Both the position numbers and the translations under genes were made by a program. Source: JALHTV01 sp049510055 (GTDB taxonomy: Bacteria > Planctomycetota > Phycisphaerae > SM23-33). From it: a DNA stretch of 32,226 nucleotides. The stretch lies in NCBI GenBank assembly GCA_049510055.1, contig JBEKZI010000017.1, positions 1-32,226 of the forward strand, in the 5' to 3' direction. Positions 16,430 to 25,087 of the stretch are shown one piece after another. Position 1 is the first letter of the stretch. Each line of letters starts with the position of its first letter. The notes beneath the pieces were generated by a model. It ran no database searches. It saw nothing but the letters and a program-made list of their open reading frames with translations, and was not told the DNA's origin.

Positions 16430-16540
16430 TCAACCGGGTGTAGCCCCACTGACGACGCCGGGCGTGCCCTGAGCGGTGATGTCGGCAAGCCGCTCCAGCT
16501 TCTTCAACACGGGTTTGGCATAAGGCTTCTTGGCGTTCAT
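16430..16540 (-). CDS. Precursor peptide 1 (36 residues)
   Basis: First of eight tandem precursor genes, 106 bp after the protease gene. Leader MNAKKPYAKPVLKKLERL then ADIT; tail AQGTPGVVSGATPG. The Y-x-x-P-x-L motif and a Thr two residues before the expected cut site match lasso-type leaders, which are held by the PqqD-like protein encoded two genes upstream. The usual Gly of lasso leaders is replaced by Glu16. The ribosome binding site is AAAGGAA, 6 bases before the ATG. Confidence 0.8.
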   Translation of the reverse strand: MNAKKPYAKPVLKKLERLADITAQGTPGVVSGATPG

Positions 16541-16646
16541 GCGTATTCCTTTCGCGTGCGGTCTGCCAAGCACGGAAATACGACCCGTATGAATGAGCGT
16601 CCACCACGTGTGACTTCGGACGAAGCTGGGCGGAAACTTAACACAG

Positions 16647-17117
16647 TTATGGGGCTTGTGCAAGGTCCTCTTTGACGGAATTTTCTTGCGCCGCGGCCCC
16701 GTGGACCAGCACCACCGCCGCCGGGCCGTCCGGGGGCGACGTTAAGGCTATATCATTGAGCGTCACCCAGCCGTGGGCTTGGGTTCGCGGGGCCTCCGGG
16801 TTTTGCGGATACACGCCGATTCGCAAAACGGCCGGGTAGCCTGCCAGGCGCAGGAAGTGAAACAGGGTTAGGGACTGTCGCAGGCAGGGGCGACGGCGCA
16901 TGTTGCGAGGGTTTTTCAGACGTTGCGCTACCCGCTCCACGATATCCTGCCAGGCAATGCCCCGGTAGGGGACCACGGAAGTCGGGGGCGTCAGCACGCG
17001 TAACACTCGCTTGAGCGACAAGACCTTGTCCAGCAGGGGAATGAACGTCGCCACCAGCCAGATGTGCGCCCGTAACAACGGCAATCGCAGCGACATGGGG
17101 CCGCTAGTGTTGCTCAA
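16647..17117 (-). CDS. Transglutaminase-like cysteine protease, lasso B2 type
   Basis: A 156-residue protein of the lasso peptide biosynthesis B2 family, the papain/transglutaminase-fold protease that removes leaders. The catalytic Cys78 is in RRPCLRQSLTLFHFLRLAGYPA, His115 in AHGWV and a candidate Asp122 shortly after, in the order seen in the family. It has the size of stand-alone B2 proteins. The start at 17117 overlaps the upstream PqqD-like gene by 14 bp; a second ATG at 17096 would avoid the overlap. It precedes the precursor array directly, so it probably cleaves those leaders after Thr22 and one further residue. Confidence 0.85.
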   Translation of the reverse strand: MSNTSGPMSLRLPLLRAHIWLVATFIPLLDKVLSLKRVLRVLTPPTSVVPYRGIAWQDIVERVAQRLKNPRNMRRRPCLRQSLTLFHFLRLAGYPAVLRIGVYPQNPEAPRTQAHGWVTLNDIALTSPPDGPAAVVLVHGAAAQENSVKEDLAQAP

Positions 17118-17397
17118 CCAGCAATTTCTCCTGAAGAAGCTTGCCCGCCAAGGCGGTCATGTCCCGGGTAAGCTCCTCTCGCGAGACTTCGTACTGTTCC
17201 CAAAGGGTTTCAATGGCCTCCCCGAGCGTCCGCCGGCCGTCCAGTGCCTGCAGGAAGGCGGCAGTGGTCTCATTGCACGTGTACAGGTACCCGGAGTTGA
17301 GCGAGAACACGACCGTGTCCGATCCGGGGCCCAACGACTGGTAGGTCACGTCGTCGGCCAGCTTCAATCGCAGGTTCAGTAGCGGTATGGCAGTCAT
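17104..17397 (-). CDS. PqqD-like RiPP recognition protein (lasso B1 type)
   Basis: A 97-residue PqqD-fold protein, which in RiPP pathways binds the leader peptide and presents it to the modifying enzymes. Visible family features are the beta-strand segment TVVFSLNSGYLYTCNETTAAFLQAL, then TLGEAIETLWEQYEVSREELTRDMTALAGKLLQEKLL as the helical end. The Tyr and Pro of the precursor leaders are the residues such proteins usually grip. The ATG at 17397 has AGGTGAG 6-7 bases upstream and lies about 40 bases after a candidate promoter. It is the first gene of the operon and is translationally linked to the protease gene. Confidence 0.87.
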   Translation of the reverse strand: MTAIPLLNLRLKLADDVTYQSLGPGSDTVVFSLNSGYLYTCNETTAAFLQALDGRRTLGEAIETLWEQYEVSREELTRDMTALAGKLLQEKLLVEQH

Positions 17398-17443
17398 AGA
17401 AAGCTCACCTGAAGGTTTTCGTACCGCCGAATTCGACGGCCGC

Positions 17444-17472
17444 ATTGTATAGTCACCGCCGACTTTCCACAA
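17444..17472 (-). promoter_or_regulatory. Candidate promoter of the peptide operon
   Basis: On the minus strand TTGTGG (17467-17472) and TACAAT (17444-17449) are 17 bp apart. The transcript would start about 40 bases before the PqqD-like ATG. It lies just beside a 43-bp repeat at 17476-17518. Confidence 0.5.
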
Positions 17473-17475
17473 CCT

Positions 17476-17518
17476 GCGGCGAACCTACCCTGGCAAGCCG
17501 GAATCGCGATTTCACACC
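17476..17518. repeat. 43-bp dispersed repeat, copy 1
   Basis: This stretch matches 25595-25637 at 39 of 43 positions, with GGAATCGCGATTTCACACC identical in both. It holds the palindrome AATCGCGATT. It lies between the divergent peptide operon and the TPR protein gene. Confidence 0.7.
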
Positions 17519-17678
17519 ATGCCCGCCGATTCTGCGTGTCGCAGAAATGCGAAAAATATAGAGGGTCGGTAACACGTTGGTGACAATTGCCCTCTATCAT
17601 GCCGAGAGTAAATGAGCCGAATTGAGATCTTCGGCACGGGCCTAAACCAATGACTTCGGCAAGATAAAGGGACCAATC

Positions 17679-20165
17679 ATGAGACCACGGTTGATAGTGA
17701 TGGCAGTGGCCGCGACCTTGGCTGCAGTGGCATGCCTGGCGCAGGCCGAAAAAGCCTCCGTCCTTCTGGACAAGGGCATCTACACCGAAGAAACGCTTGG
17801 GAACCCCTCCGCGGCCATCGGCATCTACAGCCAGGTGGTCGCCAGCGGCGAGGCCGACCGCCAGTATGCCGCCCAGGCCCAGTATCGCATCGCGATGTGC
17901 CACCTGAAGCTCAAGCACGACAACGAGGCCCGCGAGGCGCTGAAGACATTCCTGAGCAAGTACAGCGATCAGGAAGAGCTGGCGTCCAAGGCCCGGACCG
18001 CGCTGGAGGACCTGCTGGAGTTCGACCCGGCGGCGCTCATGCCTCCCACCATCGTGGCCTACGTCGAGGTGGGCAGCCCCGGCAAACAGCTCGAGACGGT
18101 CCTGAAGATGCTGAAGGGCACGCCTTTGGCCAATCCGCTGGAGATGATGAATCCAACATCCGCGCCGTCGGATGCCTCCGCGCCGTCGGCGACCTCCGCG
18201 CCGGCGACTTCCTACGGCCGCCCCGCCAGTCCCGCCCAGGTCTTCTCGGCGTTGCTGAATCCCAGCATGCTGAAAGAGTTCAAGAAGCTTCGCAGCATGG
18301 CCGTGGGCGTCTCCGAGATCAAAGGCCGCGGCCAGAGCCCCTTCGTGGCCGTCTTGAGGCCCGGCGACAGCGACGCGCTCCGCGGGATCCTCACGGCCGG
18401 CGTGCTTGCCTCCGGCCAGCCCACCGCCCCGATCGAAGGCATGCAGACGGTGCAACTCAGCCCGGAGATGGCCTGCGCGTTCGACGACAGCGTGTTCCTC
18501 TTTGCCTCCCCGGTGTCTCAACTTGCCTGGAGCGTCCATCAGTATAAGTCCGGCGCGCCCGAACCCAGCCTGCTGACCGCCAACGAGTCGTTTTCGCGGC
18601 TGGCCCCTGCCGCCGATCGCAAAAATGACGCGCTGACGGTCTGGGCGAACCCTTCTCGGCTGCTCCAAAACAAAGCGTACATCCCGCCGGAAGCCCTGGA
18701 GAAAATGATGATCGCAAACGCCTTCGCCGACTTCGAAAACATGGAGGGCGCCGTCGTCCGGTTGCGCCTCAAGGAGACCAGCCTCAGCCTGGAGGCCACC
18801 GTCGCCTACCGCGAGGGGCGCAAAGCGTTTGGGTATGACCTGATCCGCACGTGTCCACTGGACCAGGCCGGTTTTGCCGCCGTTCCTCCGCAGGCGGTGG
18901 GCATCGTGGCCCTGGCCCTGTTGGAGCACACCGCCTCAACAGAACCTCCCGTCGCCGACGTTCGGCAGGAGACCGTCCGCCGTATCACCGGGCTGGACCT
19001 GGGGAGAGAGCTGTTCAGTAATATCGAGCAACTCTCGCTGTTCTTGATGCCGTCCAGCGAGGCGGCGACGGCCCATCCGTTGAGCCGTCTGTCTGTGGTG
19101 GCCCCGTCGCTGGGCCTGGCCATTACGTCGCGCAACCCCGCGCAGACCCTGGCCGTGCTGGACAGGATGTTGACGGTCCAAGGCCTGATGTCGGCAGGTT
19201 CCACCAGCGCCCCGGCGGCGGACGAGCAAGGCATGCGGACGTACGTAATCGGCGCCAGCAACCAGAAGCCGATATCCCTGTGCGTGGCGCAGAAAGGCAA
19301 GACCACGGTGCTGGCGTTCCTTCCGGAAGTGGTCCAGACGTCTCTGACGGCCCTGGGCACGGGCAAGAACGTCACGACCGACGGGCCGATGGCACAGGCC
19401 CTCGGCCAGGTCAGCGACAAGAACAAGGTGGTGCTGGTCAACGCCGGCGGACTGTTCCGCTTGTATGACGCCAGCGTCGCGCCGCCCGCGGCAAAACGCG
19501 ACGCGGCGTCGCAGCCGGCGACGGACAGCCAGGCCGTGGCCGATCAGATCGCCTCGGCCCTGGACGACACGGTAATCCGGCTGGAGACCTCCGAACTGCC
19601 GAACACCATGACGGTCCGCGCCGAGCTATTGGGCATTCCGCCGCTGGCGAAGCTGTTTCCTCTGGTCATGCAGTATCAGCAGCAGCGCATGGCCTTCCAG
19701 AAGGCCAGGAAATCGCAAGCACAACCTTCCCAAGAGCGCAACAAGCTCATGAAGCAGGTCGGAACAGATTTCCTCAAGGCCCTCCAGGCAAATGACGAGG
19801 CGGCGATTGGGAAATTGATCGTCCCGCACTCCTCCGTGGAGGCCAAGATCAAGGACCTACTTGCAGTCCCGGGTCTGGCGGCGTTTCGGTTCCAGGATAG
19901 CGGCAGGGCGCTAAATCTCGGTTGGGTCCTGGTGTACGGGCCCGACAAGACGGATTCCTCGGCGCCCGCGATACTGATCCATCTGCTCAAGCAGGCCAAG
20001 TCCCCGCCGCCGTGGCTCGTCTCGGACGTGGAAATCCTTCCGATCCCGGATGCCATACACCAATTGAAGCAGTACGATTCCAGGGCCACCGGCGGCCCGA
20101 TGCCGGCGCCTGCGCCGGCGCCCGCGCCTGCGGGTGATGATGCGGCGCCCGCCGAGAACAACTGA
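17679..20165 (+). CDS. Secreted TPR protein with DUF3352-like region
   Basis: An 828-residue exported protein. A signal peptide covers residues 1 to about 23 (MRPRLIVMAVAATLAAVACLAQA). Next comes a TPR-like region to about 115 (AAIGIYSQVVASGEADRQYA, then AQYRIAMCHLKLKHDNEARE). The long middle part, with TIVAYVEVGSPGKQLETVL and repeated LRPGD/FLFASPV-type segments, looks like the DUF3352 group of exported proteins of unknown role. A Ser/Ala/Pro linker lies near 165-185 and the C-terminus is a Pro/Ala repeat tail. AAAGGGA precedes the ATG by 6 bases. It ends 10 bp before the sensor kinase gene and is probably cotranscribed with the two-component pair, so a role in envelope sensing is possible but unproven. 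Confidence 0.75.
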   Translation: MRPRLIVMAVAATLAAVACLAQAEKASVLLDKGIYTEETLGNPSAAIGIYSQVVASGEADRQYAAQAQYRIAMCHLKLKHDNEAREALKTFLSKYSDQEELASKARTALEDLLEFDPAALMPPTIVAYVEVGSPGKQLETVLKMLKGTPLANPLEMMNPTSAPSDASAPSATSAPATSYGRPASPAQVFSALLNPSMLKEFKKLRSMAVGVSEIKGRGQSPFVAVLRPGDSDALRGILTAGVLASGQPTAPIEGMQTVQLSPEMACAFDDSVFLFASPVSQLAWSVHQYKSGAPEPSLLTANESFSRLAPAADRKNDALTVWANPSRLLQNKAYIPPEALEKMMIANAFADFENMEGAVVRLRLKETSLSLEATVAYREGRKAFGYDLIRTCPLDQAGFAAVPPQAVGIVALALLEHTASTEPPVADVRQETVRRITGLDLGRELFSNIEQLSLFLMPSSEAATAHPLSRLSVVAPSLGLAITSRNPAQTLAVLDRMLTVQGLMSAGSTSAPAADEQGMRTYVIGASNQKPISLCVAQKGKTTVLAFLPEVVQTSLTALGTGKNVTTDGPMAQALGQVSDKNKVVLVNAGGLFRLYDASVAPPAAKRDAASQPATDSQAVADQIASALDDTVIRLETSELPNTMTVRAELLGIPPLAKLFPLVMQYQQQRMAFQKARKSQAQPSQERNKLMKQVGTDFLKALQANDEAAIGKLIVPHSSVEAKIKDLLAVPGLAAFRFQDSGRALNLGWVLVYGPDKTDSSAPAILIHLLKQAKSPPPWLVSDVEILPIPDAIHQLKQYDSRATGGPMPAPAPAPAPAGDDAAPAENN

Positions 20166-20175
20166 TGATGAACCG

Positions 20176-22155
20176 ATGAACGCGGTTTCCATTGGCAGGG
20201 GTGAAGGCACAGGCCGCAGCCACGTGTTGCGGCCTGTGCTGGTCGTTTTGCTGGCGACGGTCCTGGTGCCGTCGGCCTGCACGTTGTGGTTCATGTATGC
20301 CGCCGTGCAGGAAGTGTCGCTGGCTTCCCGCCAGCGCCTGGCGGATGCCTACGACGGCGCGGTCCGAGGGGCCGCGGCCAGGCTTCAGGACTATTGCTCA
20401 GCCCGGATCGCCTCGCTGTCGGCCGGCGGCGATCCGTCGCCGACGAAGGCCTTCGACCGGCTGGTCTTGGCCCGCGCCGCCGATGCCGTGATCGTCCGCG
20501 ACGGCGCCGGCCGTCTGCTCTACCCCTCCCCCCAGGTTCCCTCCGGGCAGGCCAGAGCGATGTCGCAAGCGTGGCAGTCGGCGGAAGACTTGGAGCACGC
20601 GCAGGCGGACGGCCTGGCTGCCGCAGCCGCCTATGCCCGGATCGCCGACACCGCCCCCAATGCCGACCTGCGGGCTCAGGCGATGCTGGCCCAGGCGCGA
20701 TGCCTGGCCAAGGCGGGGCAGAAGGATCAGGCTGTCGCCATCCTGCGGGCCCTGGCCGAGAATCCCGACTTGCAAGCCGCCAGGGGCGCCCAAGGGCGGC
20801 TGGTGACGCCCAATGCCGTCCTGTTCGCCCTGCAACTGATCAACCGGCCGGAGGATGAGCAGTTCCGCAAGCTGGCGGCGGGCCTGGTGAAACGGCTCAA
20901 CGATTACGAGGAACCGGCGATGCCGCCCAGCCAGCGGCGGTTCCTCATGGCCGCGCTGTGGGAGATGGACAACTCCCTTCCGCCTTTCGCAACGCTTGCG
21001 GCCGAGAACCTGGCGGCTGAGTATCTCAGTCGCCCGCAGCCGGCGCCACAGCCGTCGCAACTAACGCCGACGTCCCTGCCCGGCGTTTGGCAGGCGGCCG
21101 GGCCCGGCGGCACCGTGACGGGTCTGTTCCGGCAGGACCTTCTGCTGGCGAACATGCACTTGGCCATCCAGGCGGACGCCCCCCGGGGAGTGAGCCTGTT
21201 CATAAGGCCGCCGACCGGCGAACCGACGACGCGGCAGCGGGCCTTCGTGACTTTGCCGGCCGGGGCCGCCTTGCCCGGCTGGACGGTGGAGGTCCTGCTG
21301 ACCGGCGACGATCCCTTCGCCGTGGCGGCCCGGCAGCGCAAGGCCGCCATTCTGTGGACGGCCGCCGTCGGCATCATGATGATCCTGGCGCTGGCGGCGG
21401 TGTTGAGCTACTACCTCAGCCGCCAGGTGCGGCTGACGCGGCTGAAAAACGATCTGATCGCCACCGTGTCGCACGAGCTGAAGACCCCCCTGGCCTCCAT
21501 GCGCCTGCTGATCGACACGCTTCTGGAACGGCGCTATGGCGCCCAGGAGCAGGCCGAGGAATATTTAGCGATGATCGCCAAGGAAAATGAGCGCCTCAGC
21601 CGGCTCATCGATAACTTTTTGAATTTCTCGCGGATGGAGCGCCGCAAGACGGCGTTCGTGTTCGCGGCGCTGCCGGCCGATGAGCTGGTCGCCGCGGTCA
21701 TGCGGGCGGCGCCGGATCGGGTGACCCAGCCGCCGTGCCGTTTTGAATTGGACGTGGCGAAAGACTGCCCCGCCGTCCGCGGCGACCGCGACGCGCTGGT
21801 GACCGTCGTGCTGAACCTGCTGGACAATGCCTACAAATACTCCCACGACCCCCGGCGCATTGCGCTTCGCGTCTTCGGACAGGAAGGCCGCCTGCACCTG
21901 GAGGTCCGCGACAATGGCATCGGCCTGTCGCGCCGTTCAGTCCGTCGGGTGTTCCGACGCTTCTACCAGGTGGACCGCAGCCTTTCGCGCTCGGTGGGTG
22001 GTTGCGGTCTGGGGCTGAGCATTGTTAAATTTATCGTCGATGCCCACGGCGGCACCGTGGACGTCTCCAGCCGGCTCGGCCAAGGGAGCACGTTCACCGT
22101 CACGCTGCCGGGCCTGGAAGACGGCGCGGGACACGCAGGCCATGATGAAAGCTGA
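20176..22155 (+). CDS. Membrane sensor histidine kinase
   Basis: A 659-residue kinase. Helix 1 is near residues 18-42 and helix 2 near 393-415 (ILWTAAVGIMMILALAAVLSYYLS). They enclose a periplasmic region of about 350 residues with a TPR-like helical stretch (AYARIADTAPNADLRAQAML and so on). The phospho-acceptor is His433 in VSHELKTPLASM, and the ATPase has NLLDNAYKYS, DNGIGL and GLGLSIV boxes. ATG 20176 is used because it lies 10 bp after the preceding gene; an upstream frame start at 20134 would overlap that gene. It overlaps the response regulator gene by 14 bp. The signal is unknown; the TPR-bearing exported protein encoded upstream may be part of it. Confidence 0.9.
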   Translation: MNAVSIGRGEGTGRSHVLRPVLVVLLATVLVPSACTLWFMYAAVQEVSLASRQRLADAYDGAVRGAAARLQDYCSARIASLSAGGDPSPTKAFDRLVLARAADAVIVRDGAGRLLYPSPQVPSGQARAMSQAWQSAEDLEHAQADGLAAAAAYARIADTAPNADLRAQAMLAQARCLAKAGQKDQAVAILRALAENPDLQAARGAQGRLVTPNAVLFALQLINRPEDEQFRKLAAGLVKRLNDYEEPAMPPSQRRFLMAALWEMDNSLPPFATLAAENLAAEYLSRPQPAPQPSQLTPTSLPGVWQAAGPGGTVTGLFRQDLLLANMHLAIQADAPRGVSLFIRPPTGEPTTRQRAFVTLPAGAALPGWTVEVLLTGDDPFAVAARQRKAAILWTAAVGIMMILALAAVLSYYLSRQVRLTRLKNDLIATVSHELKTPLASMRLLIDTLLERRYGAQEQAEEYLAMIAKENERLSRLIDNFLNFSRMERRKTAFVFAALPADELVAAVMRAAPDRVTQPPCRFELDVAKDCPAVRGDRDALVTVVLNLLDNAYKYSHDPRRIALRVFGQEGRLHLEVRDNGIGLSRRSVRRVFRRFYQVDRSLSRSVGGCGLGLSIVKFIVDAHGGTVDVSSRLGQGSTFTVTLPGLEDGAGHAGHDES

Positions 22156-22843
22156 TCCGACTACCGACGAAACAATCCTCATCGTCGAGGACGAGCCCGC
22201 CATGCTGCGGGGCCTGAAGGACAATTTTCAGTTCGAGGGCTACCGCGTCCTGACGGCCGCCGACGGCGAGAAAGGGCTGGAGCTCGCCTGCGACGCCAAA
22301 CCGGACCTGATCCTCCTGGACATCATGCTGCCCAAGGTGAACGGCTATGAGATATGCCGGCTCCTGCGAAGCGAGGGGCTGGACATGCCGATCATCATGC
22401 TGACGGCCAAGGGGCAGGAGAGCGACATCATCCTGGGGCTGAACCTCGGCGCCGACGATTACGTCACCAAGCCTTTCAGCATCAAGGAGCTGCTGGCCCG
22501 CGTGCGGACGATGCTCCGTCGCCGCCGCCAGAAACAGCAACCGGTGATGCGAGCCGGCGACCTGGAACTGGACCTCGCCAGCCACCGGTTGCGGCGGGGG
22601 GGCAAGGAAGTGCCGCTCACGGCCAAGGAATTCGCCTTGCTTGAGCTGTTCTTCCGCCGGGCGGGCAAGGCCCTGACGCGGGATGAGATCCTGCGGACGG
22701 TGTGGGGCTACAACGTGTTCGTCACCTCCCGCAGCGTGGACCGATTCATCAACACGTTGCGGGCCAAGATCGAGGACGACCCCGCCAAACCCATCTGGAT
22801 CAAGACCGTCCGCCAGATAGGCTATCGCTTCGAACTTCCGTGA
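22142..22843 (+). CDS. OmpR-family response regulator
   Basis: A 233-residue DNA-binding regulator. The receiver domain has the acidic pair in VEDE, the phosphorylation site Asp60 in LILLDIMLPKVNG, and Lys in YVTKPFS. The winged-helix domain (about 130-233) contains LTAKEFALLELFFRRAGKALTR and RSVDRFINTLRAKIEDDP, typical of OmpR/PhoB. The ATG doublet at 22142/22145 lies inside the kinase gene's end, so translation is coupled. It is the natural partner of the kinase. Confidence 0.93.
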   Translation: MMKADPTTDETILIVEDEPAMLRGLKDNFQFEGYRVLTAADGEKGLELACDAKPDLILLDIMLPKVNGYEICRLLRSEGLDMPIIMLTAKGQESDIILGLNLGADDYVTKPFSIKELLARVRTMLRRRRQKQQPVMRAGDLELDLASHRLRRGGKEVPLTAKEFALLELFFRRAGKALTRDEILRTVWGYNVFVTSRSVDRFINTLRAKIEDDPAKPIWIKTVRQIGYRFELP

Positions 22844-22895
22844 CGCCGCCCGTCCGGGGACGACGAGCTTGGCCCGTGGGCCGCTTCGTTATCGC

Positions 22896-22925
22896 TTGCG
22901 TCAGCCCCGGACGACCTGATATACT
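22896..22925 (+). promoter_or_regulatory. Candidate promoter upstream of typA
   Basis: TTGCGT (22896-22901) and TATACT (22920-22925) are 18 bp apart. The typA GTG start is 210 bp further on, giving a long untranslated leader. No gene is supported in the 291 bp between the regulator and typA. Confidence 0.45.
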
Positions 22926-23134
22926 CTCGGGTTCCTCATGCGACGACTTTGCACCATCGGCTTAGCCCTGTTCGCCCGGCTCTTTGCGAGCCGGCTTCGA
23001 ACGCTGCGCGCCGTGAACTGGCCTTGGCCGACGGCGTAGTCGCCTGCCGTCACGTTCCTGTCCTGCCGGCCGCGGCTTCAATCGCCTCCCTCCTTGAGAA
23101 AAATCGTCCTCCGCCGAGACGCCCGGAGTATCCA

Positions 23135-24982
23135 GTGCACCGAAAAGACATTCGCAACGTAGCCATCATCGCCCACGTGGACCACGGAAAGACCACGCTG
23201 GTAGACCAGTTGCTTCGCCAGAGCGGCCAGTTCGGCCACGGCGAGCTGACCGGCGAGTGCATCCTCGACTCCAATCCGCTGGAGCGGGAACGCGGAATCA
23301 CCATCCTGTCGAAGAACTGCGCGATCGATTACACCGACCGCCGCGGCCGGCGCTACCACATCAACATCGTCGACACGCCCGGGCACGCGGACTTCTCCGG
23401 CGAGGTCGAGCGGGTGCTGAAGATGGCCGACGGCGTCCTGCTGCTGGTCGACGCCTTCGAAGGCGTCATGCCCCAGACCCGCTACGTCCTGTCCAAGGCC
23501 CTGGCGGCCGGGCTGGCGCCGCTGGTGGTCATCAACAAGATGGACCGTCCCGGCGCGCGCCCCCACGAAGTGCACGAGGAGGTCTTCAGCCTGCTCATCG
23601 ATTTGGGCGCGGAAGACTGCGCCATGGACTTCCCGGTCCTGTACGCCTCGGGCAAGGAAGGCTGGGCCACCGCCGACCTGCACGCGGCCGAGGCCCGCTC
23701 GGTCGGCGACATCCACGAGCTGTTCGACGCGATCATCACCCACGTGCCCGTCCCGGATCTGGACGGCGGGGCGCCGCTCCAGGCGCTGATCACGACCTTC
23801 GACTACAACGATTACGTCGGGCGGATCGGGATCGGACGCGTGTTCGCCGGAACGTTGGAGGCGGGCAAGAACGTGGCCGTCATCGACCGGCGGGGCGGCC
23901 AGACCATCCAGCGGCTCGGCCAACTGTTCCGCTTCCAGGGGCTGGGGCGCGTCGAGGTGGACCGGGTGGACGTGGGCGATCTCTTCGCGGCCGTCGGGCT
24001 GGAGAAGGTCGACATCGGCGACACGCTGGCCGACCCCGACCACCCTGTGGCCCTGCCGACGGTCGCCATCGACGAGCCGACCCTTCGCCTCACGCTCCAC
24101 ATCAACGACTCGCCCTTCGCGGGGCGGGAGGGCAAGTACGTCACGAGCCGCCAACTCCGCGAGCGGCTCCACAAAGAGCTTCAAACCAACGTCGCCCTGA
24201 GCGTCGAGGAACATCGAGACGAGTTCATCGTCTCCGGACGCGGTCTGCTGCACTTGGGCATCCTGCTGGAGAACATGCGCCGCGAAGGGTATGAGCTGGC
24301 CGTCGGCAAGCCGGAGGTGGTCTATCGCACCGACGAGCAGGGCCGGCGGCTCGAACCGATCGAGCGCCTCGTGATCGACGTGCCCACCGACGTCGTCGGG
24401 TCCGTCATGCAGCTCGTCGGCGACCGCCGGGCGGAGATGGTCCACATGCACAGGGCCGCCGTCCGAACCCAACTGGAATTCACCATTCCCGCGCGCGGGC
24501 TGATCGGCTTGCACAGCCGCGTGCTGACCGCGACGGCGGGCGAGGTGGTCATGAATCACCGCTTTGCGTCGTACGAGCCTTATCGCGGCCCGATCGGCGG
24601 CCGCGCCAACGGCGTGATGATCGCCACGGAGTCCGGCGAGGTCACCGCCTACGCGCTGGACCAGCTGGCGGACCGCGGCGTCATGTTCGTCGAGCCCGGC
24701 GAAAAGGTCTACGAAGGGCAGATCATCGGCGAACACGGCAAGGAAAACGACATTCCCGTGAACGTCGTGCGGCGGAAGAACCTCACGAACGTCCGCTCCT
24801 CGACGAAGGACACCACCGTGGTCCTGAAGGCCTCCCGGCAAATCACGCTGGAGGGTGCACTGGAGTACATCGAGCCCGACGAGCGGGTCGAGGTGACCCC
24901 CGAACACGTCCGCCTGCGGAAGGTGCATCTGAAGGAAAACGACCGCCGGCGCGCCGCCCGTCGCACCGTGAAGCAGACGTGA
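23135..24982 (+). CDS. typA: Translational GTPase TypA/BipA
   Basis: TypA/BipA is a ribosome-associated GTPase of the EF-G group, needed under stress and in ribosome assembly. The 615-residue product has the family's length. GTP motifs are AHVDHGKTTLVD, the switch segment ERERGITI, DTPGHADF and NKMDRPGA. Then come the EF-G-like domains with the BipA-specific C-terminus (AYALDQLADRGVMFVEPGEKVYEG, then NVVRRKNLTNVRSS). The GTG at 23135 is chosen because the conserved start (HRKDIRNVAIIAHVDHGKT) follows immediately and CGGAGT lies upstream. An ATG-type start further upstream would add 62 residues without family likeness. Confidence 0.97.
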   Translation: MHRKDIRNVAIIAHVDHGKTTLVDQLLRQSGQFGHGELTGECILDSNPLERERGITILSKNCAIDYTDRRGRRYHINIVDTPGHADFSGEVERVLKMADGVLLLVDAFEGVMPQTRYVLSKALAAGLAPLVVINKMDRPGARPHEVHEEVFSLLIDLGAEDCAMDFPVLYASGKEGWATADLHAAEARSVGDIHELFDAIITHVPVPDLDGGAPLQALITTFDYNDYVGRIGIGRVFAGTLEAGKNVAVIDRRGGQTIQRLGQLFRFQGLGRVEVDRVDVGDLFAAVGLEKVDIGDTLADPDHPVALPTVAIDEPTLRLTLHINDSPFAGREGKYVTSRQLRERLHKELQTNVALSVEEHRDEFIVSGRGLLHLGILLENMRREGYELAVGKPEVVYRTDEQGRRLEPIERLVIDVPTDVVGSVMQLVGDRRAEMVHMHRAAVRTQLEFTIPARGLIGLHSRVLTATAGEVVMNHRFASYEPYRGPIGGRANGVMIATESGEVTAYALDQLADRGVMFVEPGEKVYEGQIIGEHGKENDIPVNVVRRKNLTNVRSSTKDTTVVLKASRQITLEGALEYIEPDERVEVTPEHVRLRKVHLKENDRRRAARRTVKQT

Positions 24983-25087
24983 TCGCCGGCGGCCCCGCGC
25001 CTCGCTGCGGTCCGGCGGACAGGATATCATACAGTGCCGGGAGTAGAATGCATTGTGCGGTGCGAAGCCATAAGGACGGAGAATGAG

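Larger units (their letters stand above)
15300..16540 (-). repeat. Tandem array of nine precursor units
   Basis: ATG-to-ATG distances are 124, 124, 151, 156, 159, 159, 149 and 144 bp. Copies 1-3 form one sequence type with 13-bp gaps. Copies 4-8 and the decayed ninth form a second type with 40-45 bp gaps that share a conserved GCGGCGTCGCCACGGTGCC core. Each unit is an entire small gene with its own binding site, so this is a gene array and not a CRISPR. Confidence 0.85.

Noticed and set aside
15300..16540. CRISPR array
   Set aside because: The periodic units are 124-159 bp, each with ATG, stop and ribosome binding site. Repeat and spacer sizes do not fit CRISPR.
16635..16663. Internal promoter before the precursor array (TTGCAC, 17 bp, TAAGTT)
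   Set aside because: Only three of six bases match consensus in each box, and it overlaps the end of the protease gene. Too weak to list.
15417..17397. Ordinary lasso peptide cluster
   Set aside because: The leaders, PqqD-like protein and B2 protease fit, but no cyclase is present and the tails have no Asp or Glu at ring positions 7-9.
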